64,000 nucleotides of DNA from Linnemannia elongata (lineage: Eukaryota > Mortierellomycota > Mortierellomycetes > Mortierellales > Mortierellaceae), in contig JAXBDG010000015.1 of assembly GCA_036320915.1 (NCBI GenBank), positions 1,426,001 through 1,490,000 of the forward strand, written 5' to 3'. Below, one piece after another: positions 31,320 to 44,522 of the stretch. Made by a program: the position numbers and the translations under genes. Each line of letters begins with the position of its first letter. The first letter of the stretch is position 1. Below the pieces are notes generated by a model. The model searched no databases. It was not told where the DNA came from and was given only the letters and a program-made list of their open reading frames with translations.

Positions 31320-33680
31320 TTAGGAGGAGGAGGAGGTCTTGACCATCCATGGGTGGTTGACAACCTCGCTCATCGACAGGCGTCGGGAGGGATCGACCGC
31401 AAGCATGTGCTTCAACAAGTCCTTCAGCTCTATTTGAATACATGCACATCAAAATGAAACGAAGGGAAGTTAATAACGAATGAATGAAAACAAGGAACAT
31501 ATACTGAAGCACAAGAAGAAGGAAAAAAGAAAAGACCTTACCAGGGTCAATGTTGTCCTGGATGGTAAAGGGAAACATGCGGTGGGAGGCGCGCTTGCGC
31601 TTATAGGCGGCAAGACGTTTCTTGTCAGTCTCGTACAACTCCTTGGGCAAATCGCCATGGATCATCGTATAAAGCGTCAATCCCAACGCCCACACATCAG
31701 CCTCAAATCCATAGAACAAGTCCCAGGTCGGGGTTTGGTTATTCTGCGAGGATCCACCAGCGGCAGCACGACGACTGTTGGCCTCTTTGCTCCTCTGTCG
31801 GGCGGCAACATTCGAGTCCATCTCTGGAGGTGCCAAAATCGTGGTTCCGTAGAACGAGAAACAAGCAGAGCTGCCAGGCTGCAGGTACTTGGAGTGACCA
31901 AAATCGCACAGCTTGGCGCGGTAGGTCCCGGTGGCTCGATCCAGACTAATGAGCGCATTCTCGTCTTTGATATCACCATGGACGATCGACTGCGAGTGGA
32001 GAGAGTGAAGCGCAAGTGCCAGTTGGGTGAAAATGGAACGGAGTGCATCCTCCTGGATCGCAGATCCGTAAATCGAAGGCGGCAGGGAATCTATCCGGGG
32101 CACATCCTGGATGTTCTTGGCTCTCGTCGATGTATCTTCGTCCTGGTCTGGCTTGTGGAGTTCGATAAAGTCAAAGAGGGAGAAGCCGGCCATCTCGGTG
32201 ACAATGTATGAGATGTCCTTGTTCGACTGGTCCTCAGGGTCAATGTCGCCGTAGAGGGAAGACGTGAAGTGCTCCAGGAAGGCGAGGATATTTTCGTGCT
32301 CCTTGATCTTGAGCAAGATGCTCAACTCCCTCTGCACCTTTTGCTCCACATGGTCCCCAGTGTGAGGGATTACCTTTATGGCAACCTATATTGCAAAGCA
32401 TAAAGAAAAGAAAGGCTAAAGTTAACAACGGCACAAGGTCTACAAAGAAAGGGAGAGAGCCTCTCAGGTGGCACACATGCAACAATCCATGCACAAAGAC
32501 ATGGATATGGCATGACTTTTTTTGTGTCTCTCCTTTTTGTCCCTTGGTGAGAGCGAAATTCTACCAGAATACATACCTCGCGTCCGTCAAAGGCTCGCTT
32601 GGCCGCCAAAACAAACCCACTGGCTCCACTGCCGAGGTATCGCTTGACGATATAGTTCTCACGCAGCACTCTGCTAGTCGCAAAGGCTCGTTCCAGCGTC
32701 GCCTTGTGGTGTTCTTCAAACTGGGGGAAGATCGACTCGACTATCCGGCGATGGGCGGGCTCGAGGTCGTACTTGTGTGAAGAATCGGCCGCAGCGGCAG
32801 CGGCAGTGGTTGTGTTGGTGTGGAGGATGGCGGCTGCGGGCTTGGTCACTGCGGCATGGCTGTTGGCATCCTCGTCTTCTTCTTCTTCGTCAGAGGAGAT
32901 GTCAGAGGAGATGACAATGACTTCCCGTGGCGGCATAGCACTCCGGACCATATTTGTAATGGTACTTGGGAAGATGCGCAAAGATGGGGAATCTTCTCGG
33001 TATCGCTTGGCACTGGGCAATGACGCCTCGTCATTCCTGTCATTTGTGGCAGCAGTGGCGTGTGCGACGGTGTTGTAATTGTTGGTAGTAACTGCGGAGA
33101 GTTTCCGCTTCTTGGGAGGTAGGAGAGCAAGGTTTCGAAGGTGGATGGTCGTGATATGTCCACCAATGGTGACAGTCGAATGAGGGAGGGCGCCGGCGCC
33201 TTGGCTAGTGTACTTGTTGTTGCCATCCAGGGCAGGTGTACACATAGAGGGTGCGGTGTTCTCGAGGGAGGACGTAGAGGATGAATAGGACGAGGATGAG
33301 GACGAATAGGACGACGACGATGAAAGGGACGAGCAGAGCGAAGGGGATGAGACGTGTGACATGCAGGTCGAGTATGTAGAGGAGGAAGACGAAGGAGCGG
33401 CAACGAGGTCCATGTTGGTCGGCCGGCTGGAGGCAACAGTCTGTTGTTCGCCACGGGCAGGGTAGTGGCGACCCTTGGTCTTTGTCGTTGAATCTTGACG
33501 ATTCTGTGCCGTGGAAGCGTTCCAGAGACGTTGTGAGGACGCATTGCGAGCTCGAGTGGTAACTCCTCTGGCGACCATGCGTGTGCGGGACATGATAGGG
33601 TCCTCTGTACACTTTTGGTAGATATCTCGCGGGATCACAATCACATTGCGGTGATGTGGATGGTGCACTTGAGCGGCCAT
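31320..33680 (-). CDS. Serine/threonine protein kinase with long N-terminus
   Basis: Exons 33680-32577, 32385-31542 and 31429-31320; 685 aa. Residues 1-335 are Ser/Thr-rich and disordered, with PPKKRKLSAV as a likely nuclear signal and an acidic SSDISSDEEEEDEDAN run. The kinase domain carries the Gly loop YLGSGASGFVLAAKR, VAIKVI (catalytic Lys, joined across intron 1), IVHGDIKDENALI (catalytic loop), KLCDFGHSK, YGTTILAPPEM, DVWALGLTLYTMIHGDLP, and a terminal LAVDPSRRLSMSEVVNHPWM ending a few residues later. The catalytic loop has HGD instead of HRD, so it is a non-RD kinase. The DENA and NHPWM patterns suggest the CAMK/PAS-kinase side of the kinome; substrate unknown. Confidence 0.88.
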
Positions 33681-35209
33681 GGTTTTATGAAATGGGTCTG
33701 TGTGTTTTGGGGAAGAGAAAAGAGAAAATGAAAGGGAGGGAGAGAAGGAAGGGGAGGAAGAAGTAGGAAGAGGTCAAGGAGTAGGGCGTTGCAACAGAAC
33801 AAAGAGAAAAGTTGTTAATGCAAGGAAAGTGTTTCTTTTTGTGGGAAGAGAGATTGCTTTTTGGGTTGTTGGTCTGTTCCCAGTTTAGGTTGTTTTGAAG
33901 GGAAATGAGAGTGCGTGCTGCAGGACCAAGACACAGAGAAGAGACAAGAAAAGGCAAGGGCGGAAGGGAAAAGGAGTAAATGGAAGAATATAACGAAACG
34001 AGAGAGAGAGAGGTTTCGCGTGGTTCACAACGGAGTGTCCGAATATAAACGAAAGGATGGCGAAGAAGAGGAAGAAGAAACGAGAAAAGAAGAGAAAAAT
34101 GGAGGCGTCAATGAAATGAGGGTGGAGGCACAAGGAATTTAAATAGTGTTTTCGCAGCAGAACAAGTAATGTGCAACCACTTGAAGAGAAAGAGAAGGTG
34201 TCAATTGAGCCAAGAGAGCATTGGAGGGGCAGTGGGGTAGGACAAAAGGAAAGCGTGGGTGATGTGATGTGCGGATATGTGCAATGATGCGCAGAATCGG
34301 CCGCAGAAGGGGAAGAAGAAGTAAAAGCAGAAGAAAGGAACTACAACAATGATGATGACGATGATTGTCTGGCTGTCCTTGGCTGCCTCTGCCTGTCGAC
34401 TGACTGCGTCTACTCACAGAGACTGTACTGCGGTTGAATGCGTATGGATGTATGGACGTTGTGTGTTGCCACAAAGGACAAATAAATACGAATGAGCGGA
34501 GAAAGAAATAAAGAAGAGTAAAAGAAGCAAAAAGCAAATGAAGAGAAGAAGAGAGAGGGCTGGACTGACTATGGCATGAGCGGGTACACTTGAAGAGCGG
34601 ACAAAACAGAAACAGCCAGGACAAACGAAAAAAACGAAAGGGTAAAAAGGAAGGCAGTTGAAAGAATTATTAACCACTGCTGTAATTGATAGCGATGTAG
34701 AAAGGTGCAGGTCATTGCTGGCTGCCTTGGCTGGGTAATATGTAGCAAATGAACATTACTTGATAGTTGTGCTTGCAAACGTGCAAAGGGCGAAATGAAA
34801 GGGCGTGTGTTCTTTTAGGATGATATGGGACAAAAAAAAACGGGTGATAATACATACAATTGAAGTGAATGACAAAGAAGAGGTGCTAAAACCACACAGG
34901 AGAAAAAGAAGGATGATGAGTACTGAGTAGGATGATGATGATGAAAGGGAAAAGAAAAAGGAAAAGCTGTATCGAGGTTCTTGAACGCAAACAAGCTGCT
35001 GTTACAGCACTGACTGCCTGGCTGAACTAGCCCAGGAAGCACAGTTCTCTTCCTTGACGTTATATTGTTCTGTTGTTTGTACTTAGGCTGACCAAATGAA
35101 AGAAAGGAAGAATAAAAAGAAATAGGGGCAGCGTGGACCCATGGATCACCATCTCTGGTAGGAGTGTGCGTGCAATGCACGACTCACTCAATTACAATTA
35201 CAATATAGC

Positions 35210-35242
<33 letters not shown>

Positions 35243-38200
35243 GAAAAGCAGGTAGGCAAGTAGGTTTAAACAAGGAGACAAAGATAATGGCAAGAGCGAG
35301 CGGAGAAGGGGATAGCGTGAACAGTCATGGAGGGTGTACTGTAGAAAGGAGTAAAGAGGAAAAGAAGGGCGTGTGCTTCAATTGGTGAGAAAAAGAGAAG
35401 GGAAAGGGCCAGAGCCGGTATGGATCAAGGGGTTCTTTGCTGTTTGCTGCTGTTTACTGCTGCTGTCGTCGGAGGAAAATATCTCACTCGCATTCACACT
35501 CGCTCATTCACTGTCACTGACTGAGTGACACTTTGCAAGTATCTGATACAATGGGGTCGAGGACACATGGCTTCGACTATTTCTCTTGACCGCCGCATGA
35601 CATGTTTGTATATTTAAATGTAGTGCGGGGGTAACCAGGATGGCTGTCTGGGATGTACTCGAACAAAGTTGACAGTGCGAAGATAGTCATTGAACTAGCT
35701 GCGGTTTTTTGTTTTTGTGGGTGTGTTAACTGAAAATGAGCAACCATGTTCATGAAGAGGAATGAGATAGGCCACGCTACTCTCACCCTCTCTTGACAAA
35801 TTGTAACCCAAATAGAAGTGTGGAAGTGAACCCACCCATCGCATCGCACATCGCATGTGGGAAGGAACGAGGGAAGGATCGAAAGTTTATATCCGTATAC
35901 GAAAAAAAGGTACGAACAGACAGCTGCATCAAATACACACCCCATTGCAATATAAAATAAAAATAAAGAGGAATTCGCCCGGAAGGAAGGGATGGATGGG
36001 CAGACAAGCGAAGTGTGCTCATACACAACCATAAAGAAAACGTTCAGAAGAAAGAAGTAATGGCTTGCCATACTGACCACAATGGATAAAGAAAAAAAGG
36101 AGACGGAGAAGAAGGACAGACGACAATCAATCGGCGGAAAAAAAATCAGAGTTGAAGAAGAGAAGAGTTGAAAATGGAAAGTAAGAAGACGACAAAAAAA
36201 GGGCGGTTTTTTTCCCCCCCCTTTCCCTTGTCATTGCCCTTGTGAAGCTGGCACCCACTCACCCCACCCTTTTCCCTTTTTGTTGATTCACGAGCCAACT
36301 GCCAAGGGCTAAATGCTTTTCATACCAAACAGGATGGAGATTGACTACCGGTAGTAACAACGAAAAAAGAATTGTCTGCATGGGAGAAGAACGGAGAAGG
36401 GACGAAAGACGAGGGTATAATATAATGGGAAGGCAAAGGTGCAACAATAAAATAACGATCTCGATGCAGCACACATTCACTTATCAAGGAGAGAGAGAGA
36501 GAAAGAAAAAGAGAGAGAGAGAAAAAGAGATAGACAGATAAAAGAGATAGACAGATGAAAAGGAGGAGTGAAAGAGGAGATAGCTTACCCTTGTGTTGGC
36601 TTATATATTGTATGTATAGATATCCTGTTCCTTGTTGCGTTGAATGAGGGATCGGTCAGTGTAGGAAGAAGAAAAGAAGAGGAGCTTTTGTGTCCAGGGT
36701 TGAAAATCGAATCGTGGGTGTACTACAGTCCAGGTTGTGTGGATATTTTCAAAGAAAAAAAGAAGGTTGCTGGGTAGAGAAAGGGCAAAGAAGGGTGTGG
36801 CGTGTAAAAGAATAGTTGTCCGAGGAGGGGTGAAGGAAGGAAGAAAGGAAGGAGCAATTGAATAAGAAAATGGCCGAGGGTAAAGAACAGGGCGGGCTGG
36901 CTACTGAGGTAAGAAGAAGTGTGGGTGTGTTGAAGTGAAGAAGGATAGGGTCGAGAAGAGACAGAGCATTGGCAAGTCGAGAAGGAGTTGTTGTTGCAGA
37001 AGGTTATGGTGGAGTGGGAAGAGGAGAAGGGTGGATGAGTTGAGTGCAAGAGTGAAGAAAGGTTGAATGAGGACAAGGAAGTCGTTGGTTGACAGACAAG
37101 AAAGGAAAGAATAGAATGAGTTTTGGTTGAAGTTGAATGAAGAAGGAGGACAAAAAGAGGAGTTGAGTCAAGAAAGAGAAAGAGAAAGAGAAGGAGGAGG
37201 AAGAAGAAGAAGAGTAGCCTACAAGAGTACAGAAGTAAGTAAGAGGACAAAGCCCGTAGCCAAGAAGCGAAAAAGTCAGGTAAAGGCAGTGGTTATTTTC
37301 TGTCTTGTACGATCCGGATGTGGACATTTTGCAACATGCCCTTCTTCATTGAATTGGATAATAAGGGATTTGTATTCAATCGTTAATAGGTCAATCCGAA
37401 CAAGGAAACGCAAGAGGGATGGAGGAAGTGCTTCTCTTTCTTGCTGCTTGTGCTTCTCCTGCTTGTAAACATGCTTTTGCTGAGTAAACGCATCCTTCCT
37501 TTCATCTTTCTACCGAACACTCTATTCTTCGTCTTCTTCCTCAGTGTTCACAAAAATGGATATCTCCATCACCATCCGAGACCGATACACTTTCATAACT
37601 GATCATCATCAATACCATCACCGCCATCGTCACCATTGTCATCATCATTGATCAAACAGAAAAAAAAGGGACTCTCGACTTTCTACTCTGGCCTGGCCTG
37701 CCCCTGGTCAGAGTCCTCTTGTTCGCTTGATGTTGTACTTGTATCTGTAGTGTCTATGCCTTGACCCCTGCGTGCCTTCTTTTTTCTTCTTCTTTGAACT
37801 GCTACTGTCATTGTTGTTGCTGCCCCTGCTCCAGCTGCTGCCTTACCACCGCACAACTGTTTGGTCCGATGATCCCTGACCAAATACCCTGGCTGACAAC
37901 GACCCACTGGCAAAAGAATCCCCCCAATTTGGCTCTCTTGCTCGATGTGTACCTTCTGTCAGCAACGGCAGGCACCAAATAAACCCAAAATGAATGAATG
38001 AATGAATAATCGGCATCGCATCGCATCGCATTTTCTGTGTAGGCAGCGCAAGGCAAGGGAAGAGGTATGTATGTACCATCCATGTATGTTTACCAACAAA
38101 TACAGAGCAAAAAAAAAGGGAACTGACTGAAAAAGAGTGAACGAGAGTGTATGTTTATGTGTGCGCAAATTATTAGGCCCTGTGCGCCCACAAATCATCA

Positions 38201-41200
38201 TCACCATCATCATCAACATCATCGTCGTAAAACACTCTTCTCTGAGTGGGCGAGCGTGTGTGTATGTGCGCACGCTTCGTCTCTTCTTTGTCTTTATCAT
38301 CGTGAATGGCCTCCTTGGCCTCGTCCTTTCTCTTGCCTCGAAAGGGTTAATCACATACCCTCTCTTCACCTCCTCCACAAAACCACAGTCATTTAAAAAG
38401 CATTGACCATTTTTCTGTTCTTTGGTTGCAATCGCCACTTCAAAAATAAGTAGAAAGACGGGGGTGAGTAAGATAGGAAGGGGACACCGATATGCCCGAG
38501 TTGGTATGTCTGATGGCTTTGTTGTTCTTCTCTTCGATTCATCCCAGCAGTTCCTGATCTGCGTCTCTCGGTTCGCAGGGGCACAACAGAGGATAAAGAA
38601 AGCGGAAGGGAGACTCCAGGATGATGAATGACCACACCACACCGAACACATAACCGTGGACAGGCCAAAGAAAGGTAGCGAGAGAAAGAGAATACTCGGT
38701 CCAAGGATAGACTAAGGGTTTCCTATCATCAATCAGGCAATCATACATACACGGACAAGGTCAAGATACAGGGAATGCAAAGAATGAAAAAGGGCGTCAA
38801 TTCAACAGAGTGGTTCTTCTTCTCTTGTGGTGACCCATGGTCTTTATTCAAATGTATCCCAGCGGGCCTTTTTTATCTTCCTCTCCCTATCCTGTCCTTG
38901 CCTTACCCTTTTTTTCTTTCATCCCCTCTTCCACTCCACGTTCATCATTTCAAGCAGCACGCACACACCTTCACACGCATTTGCACGCATACACATACAT
39001 ATGTGCTCTCGGTTTACCCTTGCAGGCAAAGGCAGACACAGAGAGATAGAGGTGTGAGATGAGAGAGAGGAAAGAGAGTGAGGGACAGGGTTTTGCTCTT
39101 CTGTAGAACCACTTGAACCCTTCCTCCTATTCTCACTACAGAAAAGGGTGACTTTCACTGTTCTTTTTTTCATATTCTATTTTTTCTGTTGCTGCCCTTC
39201 GTGCCAAGTAAAAAAAAAGAACGCCAAACTACTAAAGAGAATGAACCCTTTTGTGATGAACAGTTACAAATACAACAACCAGACAACAACAAAACAGCAG
39301 CAGCAACATGCCACCCTCTGCACAAACTCCACATCAAGCAAACCAATTCAATTGAATGCAATTTCAATTGAATAGTGGGCCGTGACCCTGTGTGGCATGG
39401 ACGATGGATATAACCAATGGTCCACATCGACACTAGCAGTTGGAGGAGTTAATAAAAACACAGTGAATTGTGTTTATTTACTTTCGTCAACTTGGCTCTG
39501 CCTGTTTGCTATGAAGCAAAAGAACAGGTCCAAGAGGTAAAGTAAAACAACACATGCCTACTTGTCCCCAAACACTCACCACAACCCCCTTCTTCTTTTT
39601 CGCCTCTCTTGGCTTTCTTTCTTGTCGCTTTTGGCGTTTGTGTACAGGAAAGTATGGAGTGACAAAAGTTATATACTCGTTTGTGTGCCAGATGACACAT
39701 ACCCCTTTGAACTTCTCGATAGGGAATAGCAACAAGACTTTTGCTCTTCCTTCTTTTTTCTAACGGTCATCTGGTCCCTTGGTCGGCCCATCAGTCGGTC
39801 TTTGTCGTCCTTTGAGATCGATCTCCTCTCTTTCGGTTATTTTGCCCTTTTGAGGAAGAAAGAAGCCAAAAAAAAAAAAAAAAAAAAAGAAAAACGGCAT
39901 AGATAGGACCACTCTCTTCCGGTTTCTGTCCTCGGAACTTGTCTCCTTTTCCACTTCCACTTCCACTTCTGCCAGAAGCCAACGTCGACATTTTTGCCAC
40001 TGCGTTTTTTTTTGAGTCGTGGACTATATCGTTCATATTGACAACGGAGACACTAGACACATGGCAGTTTATTTGAAAGGTCAGAAACAAAACAATCAAA
40101 AGTTATTTTCAACCTACCCTCGCTCCCCTCTAACCAACCAATCCATCCCAGAAGACATCATTTCGTTTTTATTTCTGTTTTTCAGCCCACTCAACTCAGC
40201 TTTCCCGTTATTGCTGTACTCTTTCAGCCTTGTCCCGCACTGCCTCACACCCTCGCCTTCACCATCACCCCTTTATGAGGACAGGCACAGTACAGCAAAA
40301 ACAATAGCAAGCAAGCATTGGCTGGCGTCTATCAGTGGATGACATCCATTTTCTTCGTTCCTGCGTGCCTTTCTTGGGGGGAGGGGGGGAGTTTTTTCAG
40401 TCCGTCATTGCTTTGCAAATCATTGAAAGGTAGGTGACGCTCGCTGTGATGCGTGTCGCGCTGCTGCGTTGCGCGCATGCATTGTTGTCGCCCTCTCTCT
40501 ATTCACCTGTCTCCTCCCCCTCTCATCTTCTCATCTTCTTCCACCTCCCCCAAAATTGCCCAATTTTGAAAAAACAAACCAGCAGAAAAGAGGCTGTGGG
40601 TGCTGAATGGTCTGATGGACAAGCAGAAAAAAACATTAAATTAACAACATTGACCGTGGACGGAAATAAAAAGAAAAAAAACCAATTATGATTTTTACAG
40701 GGCTCAATAAAACATCCTAATGGTTGGTTTTCTAATTAAAGGTAAGTGAACATGGTATCCCATGTGTAGGTTTTTTGTTTTCTCGGTGAATATTTCTGGA
40801 GGATGGAGTGTCGCTTGAAGCTTTTTATTTCTGAGGCGACAGAACAAATCTTTTAGAGAAGAGCAAGAGGTCAACTGATGAACGAAGAATGCAACTAGCA
40901 TTGAGAGAAGAAAAAATAATAGTAGAGAGAGCAAGTCGCATATACGCGATGATCCTCCTCCTTGCTTTTACTCTACTTTTCTTTCCTCCTAACAACGGTT
41001 TCGCGGAAACAAAAGGTGAGAGAGGAGATTCGATCGGAAGCAACAAAAAAAAGGACTAATGATGACCTGTACTCCAATAGTCAGGTGGGCTTTTTTTTTT
41101 GACAGATCCCTTCTTTCTCCTTGCATGCCTTTTTTTTTTTTTTGCTCATGCTCAATGTGATATCTTTTTATTTCTATTGTCTGTAAGAATCGCCGACTGG

Positions 41201-42391
41201 CCTGTTTTTCTTTCATTGCTTTTGACTCGACAAACACCTTGGTCGTACGAAGTTACAATGGAGGGGGGGGTTTCTTGATAAAAAAATGTGAGGGTTGTCT
41301 TACTGCTTCCGAGTGCGTAGGACAAGAAGAGGGAAAGGTGAGTGCCTCGCTATCCCGATAGTCATGTTTGAATTCTCGAATTGCTCGGAGGATGGAAACG
41401 CGGATAGGCCTCATTCAGAGAAAGGAAGCTGATGAGACTCTTCAAACCTCGATGCCATTATCCTGCTTTTCGTGACGGGGGGGGGTTACAAAAGTAGGGT
41501 GTTGATGATATATTGTTTGAGGATGAGGATCTCAAGGGGTTTGATGGGGATTGAGGCTCTCTCTCTCTTTTCTTTTTGTTTCTTGTTTTTCTTTGACGAG
41601 CTGAAACGATTAAGGGACCCAAACAAAAAGCATCATGACACCTGGACGGAAACAAAAAAAACCACCTCCCTTCTTTCTTTGCCAATCGCGAGTTCCATAG
41701 AGCACAGGGCAGGGTATAACGAGTATTAGTGGGAGTGCGTTGTGGTGTTGCTGGGTGGATGGATTGACCGAGGGGAGGGGGCGAAGAGAGGGGGAGCGGA
41801 AGAAGAGGGAAGAACAAGGAGAGGCAGAGGATGTCATTCGTCAGAAAGAGATAGAGTGAGGGAAAAAAAAGGCAAAGAGCCGACGATAGGTTGACTGTTG
41901 ATGACAGTCGAAGTCGGTCGATTTTTTTTTCACCCACGCACCCCCACCACGCGCAATGAAAATTCCACAACCCTAATTTCTGTTTCTTTCTCCTCCACCC
42001 TCCTCCTTCTCCTCTTTGTTGTGCAAGACCAGTCAGTTTTCTTCCGAAGTGAAAGGGGTCTCCTTGCGAGGGGAAATCAGTCGACTTTGCCCTTTGGAGC
42101 TTTGAGTTTATACTCCCCATAGGATGGAAGTTGACTGATCTTCCTATTCCCCGCCTATACGCCGCCTCTCATCAGGATCAACAGGAAAACAGAGAAACGG
42201 AAATAGAGAGAGACAGAACCAGACCCTGAGTTCCGATTTCTAGGGACACAGATCACCATCATTCACTGAGACCCGTTGAAAAGAGAAATATCTCTAACCA
42301 CTCACGGAGCTCTCTTCATCTAAACCTTATTTTCCCTTTATGTGGATATATGTCATCCAAAAAGTCGCCGTGATCAAACAAACATATTTTT

Positions 42392-42428
<37 letters not shown>

Positions 42429-42826
42429 ACGCTCTCTTTCTCTTCCTTGGTTCTTTAGAGCTGTTGAGCGAGGCTAGGTCCACTCCCTATCCGCTCTTTT
42501 TTTTTTTTTATGGGGATAGAGGTCAGTGTTTGATGGAGTATGACAGCAACAGGAGAAGACAACTTAATCCCTTGGACTGAAGAAAACAAAAAAAAAAAAA
42601 CGGTATGTTCGTTGAGATAGATCTAGACGGCCCCAATGACAACAGCAATTTGAACAAAGACGAAAAAGACCGTCAAACACACGCACACACACTCACACAA
42701 AACAAACAAAGCGAATGAAACATACACAATCAATTCGTCAATGCGATGTTTGAAATACAAAACTGGGTTAAACCATCTTGCTACAGTATCCACCTCCTCC
42801 GCTCTCACTCTCTAATGACTTACAAC
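33681..42826. other. 9.1-kb gene-free, purine/pyrimidine-skewed region
   Basis: I find no frame with normal protein composition, no tRNA cloverleaf and no spliced conserved domain. From about 33.7 to 37.3 kb the + strand is purine-rich (GAAAGG-type runs, (GA)n at 36490-36545), so the strand upstream of the kinase gene is pyrimidine-rich. Near 37.47 kb the bias changes and the + strand becomes mixed to pyrimidine-rich, with CT/CA runs at 38.8-39.0, 40.1-40.3 and 40.5 kb. Homopolymers include T30 at about 35213-35242 and T32 at about 42396-42427. It may include a very long 5' leader or a non-coding transcript, but nothing in the sequence shows either. Confidence 0.5.
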
Positions 42827-44522
42827 CTACAGCTTGGCCATGGTCCTCGAAGAAGCGCGGACACGATCCAACTCCTCCAAACAGCCCTCGACCTGCTCAA
42901 CAACCTTGGCCGCGCACCCAACACTAGCTTGGTATCCAAATCCGGCATGTCCATAGTTATGCGCCACCACTACCACCTTCGAATCCCCCCACCCCTCATT
43001 CCAATCGAATTGTTCCACTGTGGCCGAGACACGGACACCTCCGCGACGGTTTGGGCGGAGTCCGACGCAGCTTCTAAGGACTGTTGCGTTTGAGAATAGA
43101 TCGGGTTTTGTGGCGACTACTCGTTTGAGGATGGCTTTTGTCGTCTCCTCGGATGCAGCCTCTTGGCTATTATTTTGTTTCGTAAAAATAAACGAGCGTG
43201 TCAGTGATTTCTTCTTCTACAGCCAACTCATATGTTCAAGTTGGAAGAACAAAGACAAAGAGACTTACTAGCTCCAGTGCTCCATGGTACCTCCAAGGAC
43301 AATCTCGCCATTGTCTCTAGGAATGATGTAGGTAATAGTACCAGTACCCATAGCACTTCCCTCCGCATACCGCTCCATCGTAAACTGCTTCGCCTTTGGC
43401 CAAAGCGAATCGGGAACTTTCACAATCACAATTTGACCCCGCGTAGGGAACATCTGGTGATCGTGCACACCTGACAGGTTACGGCTTCCGAGTCCTGAAC
43501 AATTGATGATGATGTCGGCTTTGCTGCCGTCTGCGGAGTGAGGAATCTGAGCGAGGGATTTGAGGGAGGGGATGGTTGCACGGTCGATGGTTCCACCACG
43601 TGCGAGGATCTGTTCTTGAAGGTATTTCAAGTACTTTGGTGCGTGTACCGATACTATTGAGATGGAAATAAATGTATCAGTAACGGAGGAGCACCTTGCT
43701 AACGATAGATAAGGACATAGGTAAAATATGCATTGCCTGAGACATGTAGCTTGTTGACGGTACCGGTTGTATAGGCGATTCCAAACTCGACACCCGGTGG
43801 AAGCTCCTCTTGCTTGAGGTGCCTATACTACTCACAAAGGAAAAAAACGGCAAAAGCCAGTTAGCATGAAACTAGTATAAAAAAGGACACAGAATGAATG
43901 AAATTGCAGGACTTACGTTCTTGACGAGGCGCTTGAACCAGGGGTCCTCAAAGTTTTTGGGCTTGACATCCCAGAAGTCATGACCTGTAAGGTACATGAC
44001 TCCCGCCTTAGGGTCCGTATCCGCCAAATGTGCCAGTCGCTTGAATGTTGCCGTGTCCAGCTCTGTGTCATCGTGAGGGTTGAAAAGATAGCAGGGGTGG
44101 AGAAGGGAGATATATGTTTAGTCTAAGAAACGCGTGCAGTTCTTATCATGTAGAGTCAGAAGAAAGGGTGACTCGAATGGCTGGTTGTACCTTGCTGGGC
44201 TAAATCTGCAATGTCGGCGTACGATCTCCAATGTGCTCCTGCCCTGAATAAATGAGAACAAAAAAAAATAATGAATTGTCAGTGCAAAGTTGGTCATTTG
44301 GCCAAGAATGAAGCAATTGATCAATTACTTGCTTGAGTAGATACCGATGATATGAACATACCAGGGGGAGGTGTAGTCGATGTTGAGATCGGAGGGCAAG
44401 TGGGTTGCATAGATTTTGACAGAGTAGGTCTTCTTCTCCAAGAGTGCAAGTGCTGTCGAGAGACCCGAAACTCCGGCGCCAAGGATATTGACCTTGTAGG
44501 TTCTTTTATGCGAGGGCGTCAT
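42827..44522 (-). CDS. D-amino-acid oxidase, peroxisomal (6 exons)
   Basis: Exons 44522-44362, 44243-44191, 44062-43917, 43827-43764, 43653-43269 and 43166-42827; 382 aa. The FAD-binding dinucleotide fold VNILGAGVSGLSTALALLEK starts near residue 11, followed by TSPWAGAHW (spliced), FKRLAHLAD, the ELPPGVEFGIAYTTVSVHAP joint and KYLKYLQEQI. IIINCSGLGSRNL and PTRGQIVIVK follow, then ITYIIPRDNGEIVLGGT, CVGLRPNRRGGVRV and HNYGHAGFGYQASVG. These are the DAO family hallmarks; Arg in GLRPNRRGGVRV would bind the substrate carboxylate. It oxidises neutral D-amino acids (or D-Asp; not decided here) to keto acids, ammonia and peroxide. The C-terminal AKL is a PTS1, placing it in peroxisomes. All splice sites are GT-AG. 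Confidence 0.95.

Noticed and set aside
35577..36080. 167-codon minus-strand frame in the gene-free interval
   Set aside because: It is aromatic/hydrophobic low-information sequence without motif, and neighbouring frames are similar noise.
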